DNA of 7,681 bases from Fusobacterium sp. (GTDB lineage: Bacteria; Fusobacteriota; Fusobacteriia; Fusobacteriales; Fusobacteriaceae): assembly GCA_019410665.1 (NCBI GenBank), contig DXSD01000091.1, forward strand, positions 1-7,681. The letters are read 5' to 3'. Each line of letters opens with the position of its first letter. Position 1 is the first letter of the stretch. The translations under genes and the position numbers were made by a program. A model generated the notes under the pieces. The model saw only the letters and a list, made by a program, of their open reading frames with translations. It did no database searches and was not told the origin of the DNA. Shown one piece after another: positions 6,129 through 7,681 of this stretch.

Positions 6129-7460
6129 AAGAGATTTATATTAGATGATTTGATAAAGTGGAAAGATTCTAAATATAGGAAACCTCTTATTTTAAAAGGT
6201 GTTAGACAGGTTGGAAAAACTTGGATTTTAAAGGAATTTGGAAAAGTATGTTATGATAATGTAGCATACTTCAACTTTGATGAAAATATGGAATATCGTC
6301 AATTTTTTGAAACGACAAAGGACATAAGTAGAATATTACAAAATCTAATGTTAATAAGTAATCAAAAAATAGAGCCACACAATACTTTGATAATATTTGA
6401 TGAAGTACAAGATTGTCCAGAGGTTATTAATTCTTTAAAGTATTTTTACGAAAATGCTCCAGAGTATCATATAGCTTGTGCAGGTTCTCTTTTAGGAATA
6501 ACATTAGCTAAGCCCTCATCTTTTCCAGTTGGGAAAGTAGACTTCTTAAATATTTATCCTATGACATTCAGTGAATTTTTAATAGCTAATGGAGATGAAA
6601 ACTTAAAACTTTTTTTAGATAGTATAGAAGATATTGAGAAAATCCCAGATGCTTTTTATAATCCTTTATATGAAAAATTAAAAATGTACTACATTACTGG
6701 TGGTATGCCAGAGCCTGTATATATGTGGACTAAAGAGAGAGATACAGAATTGATGGTAAAAAGTCTAAATAATATTATTGAAGCATATGAAAGAGATTTT
6801 GCTAAACATCCAAATGTTAAAGAATTTCCTAAAATTTCTATGATATGGAAATCTATTCCTTCTCAATTAAGTCGTGAGAATAAAAAATTTATTTATAAGG
6901 TTGTTAAAGAAGGAGCAAGGGCAAGAGAGTATGAAGATGCTTTGCAATGGCTTGTAAATGCTAATTTGGTAACTAAAGTATTTAGAAGTTCTGCTCCTAG
7001 AATACCACTATCTGCCTATGATGATTTATCAGCTTTTAAAATATATTTAGTTGATGTTGGATTGCTTAGCAGATTATCTTTCCTTTCCCCTTCAGCATTT
7101 GGAGAAGGAAATAGATTATTTACAGAGTTTAAAGGAGCTTTAACAGAAAATTATATCCTTCAAAGCTTAATCCATCAATTTGAAGTTTCTCCTAGGTATT
7201 GGTCTGATAATGTATATGAGGTAGATTTTATTATTCAAAATGAGAATGATGTTTTCCCTATTGAAGTTAAAGCTGAAAAAAATACTAAAAGTAGAAGTCT
7301 TTTTAAATTCAGAGAAAAGTATTCAGAGGATATAAAATTAAGAGTAAGATTTTCTTTTGATAATTTAACTCTTGATGATGATTTACTAAATATACCTCTC
7401 TTTATGGCAGATTATAGTAAAAAGCTTATTGATATAGCTTTGAAAAAATTAAATAAATAG
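6126..7460 (+). CDS. AAA_14 / DUF4143 family ATPase with PD-(D/E)xK-like C-terminus
   Basis: The 444-residue product has an N-terminal P-loop ATPase domain and a C-terminal DUF4143 domain. Visible motifs are Walker A (GVRQVGKT, 25-32), Walker B (LIIFDEVQ, 88-95) and a sensor-1-like segment (ACAGSLLG, 117-124). The PMTFSEF segment (145-151), typical of this family, follows. The C-terminal part shows EVDFII (365-370) and FPIEVKAEK (377-385). Asp367, Glu380 and Lys382 are arranged as in PD-(D/E)xK nuclease-like folds, with Glu341 or Glu334 as a possible extra acidic residue. The family is widespread, often in several copies per genome, and has no settled function. No signal peptide or membrane helix is seen, so it is probably cytoplasmic. 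It stands alone between two strong terminators with its own promoter. It uses CGT arginine codons at Arg58 and Arg250, which I did not notice in the neighbouring genes, hinting at acquisition. The family call is secure; the role is unknown. Confidence 0.9.
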   Translation: MKRFILDDLIKWKDSKYRKPLILKGVRQVGKTWILKEFGKVCYDNVAYFNFDENMEYRQFFETTKDISRILQNLMLISNQKIEPHNTLIIFDEVQDCPEVINSLKYFYENAPEYHIACAGSLLGITLAKPSSFPVGKVDFLNIYPMTFSEFLIANGDENLKLFLDSIEDIEKIPDAFYNPLYEKLKMYYITGGMPEPVYMWTKERDTELMVKSLNNIIEAYERDFAKHPNVKEFPKISMIWKSIPSQLSRENKKFIYKVVKEGARAREYEDALQWLVNANLVTKVFRSSAPRIPLSAYDDLSAFKIYLVDVGLLSRLSFLSPSAFGEGNRLFTEFKGALTENYILQSLIHQFEVSPRYWSDNVYEVDFIIQNENDVFPIEVKAEKNTKSRSLFKFREKYSEDIKLRVRFSFDNLTLDDDLLNIPLFMADYSKKLIDIALKKLNK

Positions 7461-7472
7461 TTTTACATTATG

Positions 7473-7522
7473 GAAATTTATATATCTATTTCTAGTTTCT
7501 AGATATATAAATTTCTTTTTTT
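7473..7522 (+). terminator. Intrinsic terminator after the ATPase gene
   Basis: GAAATTTATATATCTA (7473-7488) pairs perfectly with 7500-7515 over 16 bp around an 11-nt loop, followed by seven T (7516-7522). It lies 12 bases after the stop codon and closes the ATPase unit. Confidence 0.88.
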
Positions 7523-7530
7523 ATATTTTG

Positions 7531-7545
7531 TTTCTAAACTAGAAA
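7531..7545 (+). repeat. Short palindrome complementary to the preceding terminator loop
   Basis: TTTCTA (7531-7536) and TAGAAA (7540-7545) form a 6-bp inverted repeat with a 3-nt spacer. In addition, AAACTAGAAA (7536-7545) is the exact reverse complement of TTTCTAGTTT (7489-7498), which spans most of the terminator loop. The pairing is seen directly; any function is unknown. Confidence 0.5.
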
Positions 7546-7572
7546 AATAGCTATTTCAACTAATATATTTTT

Positions 7573-7592
7573 GGGTGCTACTCGGGTGCTAC
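7573..7592. repeat. Tandem direct repeat GGGTGCTAC, period 11
   Basis: GGGTGCTAC occurs at 7573-7581 and again at 7584-7592, separated by TC. It is strikingly GC-rich in an otherwise AT-rich intergenic stretch. It could be a protein or recombinase binding site, or a remnant of mobile DNA. No coding frame explains it. The repeat itself is certain; its role is not. Confidence 0.6.
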
Positions 7593-7624
7593 AGTCATAG
7601 TTTTTTTAATTTTTCAAAATATCA

Positions 7625-7664
7625 AAGAAAGAAAAAACCCCACAAACATTGAGTTTGTGAGGTG
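7625..7664 (-). terminator. Minus-strand intrinsic terminator for a gene beyond the window
   Basis: CACAAAC (7641-7647) pairs with GTTTGTG (7653-7659) around a 5-nt loop, with further pairs (CC/GG) beyond one mismatch. On the minus strand the stem is followed by TTTTTTCTTTC (bases 7637 down to 7627). On the + strand no T run follows, so it serves a transcript coming from the right. All three minus frames run through the hairpin without a stop, so the gene it ends must stop beyond 7681 or be an RNA gene. Confidence 0.72.
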
Positions 7665-7681
7665 TATAAATTCCATGCAAT

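Larger units (their letters stand above)
7523..7681. other. Intergenic 3' end without a recognisable gene
   Basis: Apart from the palindrome, the tandem GGGTGCTAC repeat and the minus-strand terminator listed separately, I see no gene here. There is no ORF with a plausible start and ribosome binding site on either strand, and no tRNA-like fold. The region lies between two converging transcription units. Confidence 0.6.

Noticed and set aside
7461..7681. CRISPR array or tRNA gene at the 3' end
   Set aside because: Only two short repeats with a 2-bp spacer are present, and no cloverleaf can be drawn within the window.

Overview
The window is AT-rich and its genes use AGA almost exclusively for arginine. 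The protein set fits a member of the Fusobacteriota, most likely Fusobacterium or a close relative: a DnaJ/YajC pair, an AMIN-type cell-wall amidase next to a GerMN protein, and YqeK overlapping RNase R. This placement is an inference from protein character and gene order. A low-GC Firmicute is the main alternative.

Layout, all genes on the + strand. (1) 1-1157 is dnaJ, missing only about the first seven codons at the window edge. (2) 1159-1547 is a small unit with its own promoter, yajC and a clear intrinsic terminator. (3) 1568-3121 holds a secreted N-acetylmuramoyl-L-alanine amidase and a membrane-anchored GerMN protein, probably co-transcribed. (4) 3122-3312 is intergenic. It carries a long two-tier inverted repeat (3151-3241) that looks like a structured RNA or an unusual terminator, followed by an extended -10 promoter. 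(5) 3313-6020 is a tight yqeK-rnr operon with a 4-bp ATGA overlap, closed by a 17-bp terminator stem. (6) 6091-7522 is a self-contained one-gene unit (promoter, AAA_14/DUF4143 ATPase, terminator) that looks like accessory DNA. (7) 7523-7681 has no gene. It holds a palindrome complementary to the preceding terminator loop, a tandem GC-rich GGGTGCTAC repeat, and a terminator facing the other way that implies a minus-strand gene beyond the window.

The housekeeping genes cover protein folding (DnaJ), export (YajC), cell-wall remodelling (amidase with GerMN), nucleotide alarmone removal (YqeK) and RNA decay (RNase R). No complete undescribed system is visible. The parts most worth a second look are the 3151-3241 structured element, the ATPase unit with its PD-(D/E)xK-like C-terminus, and the repeat-rich 3' end that may mark the edge of a mobile or variable region.
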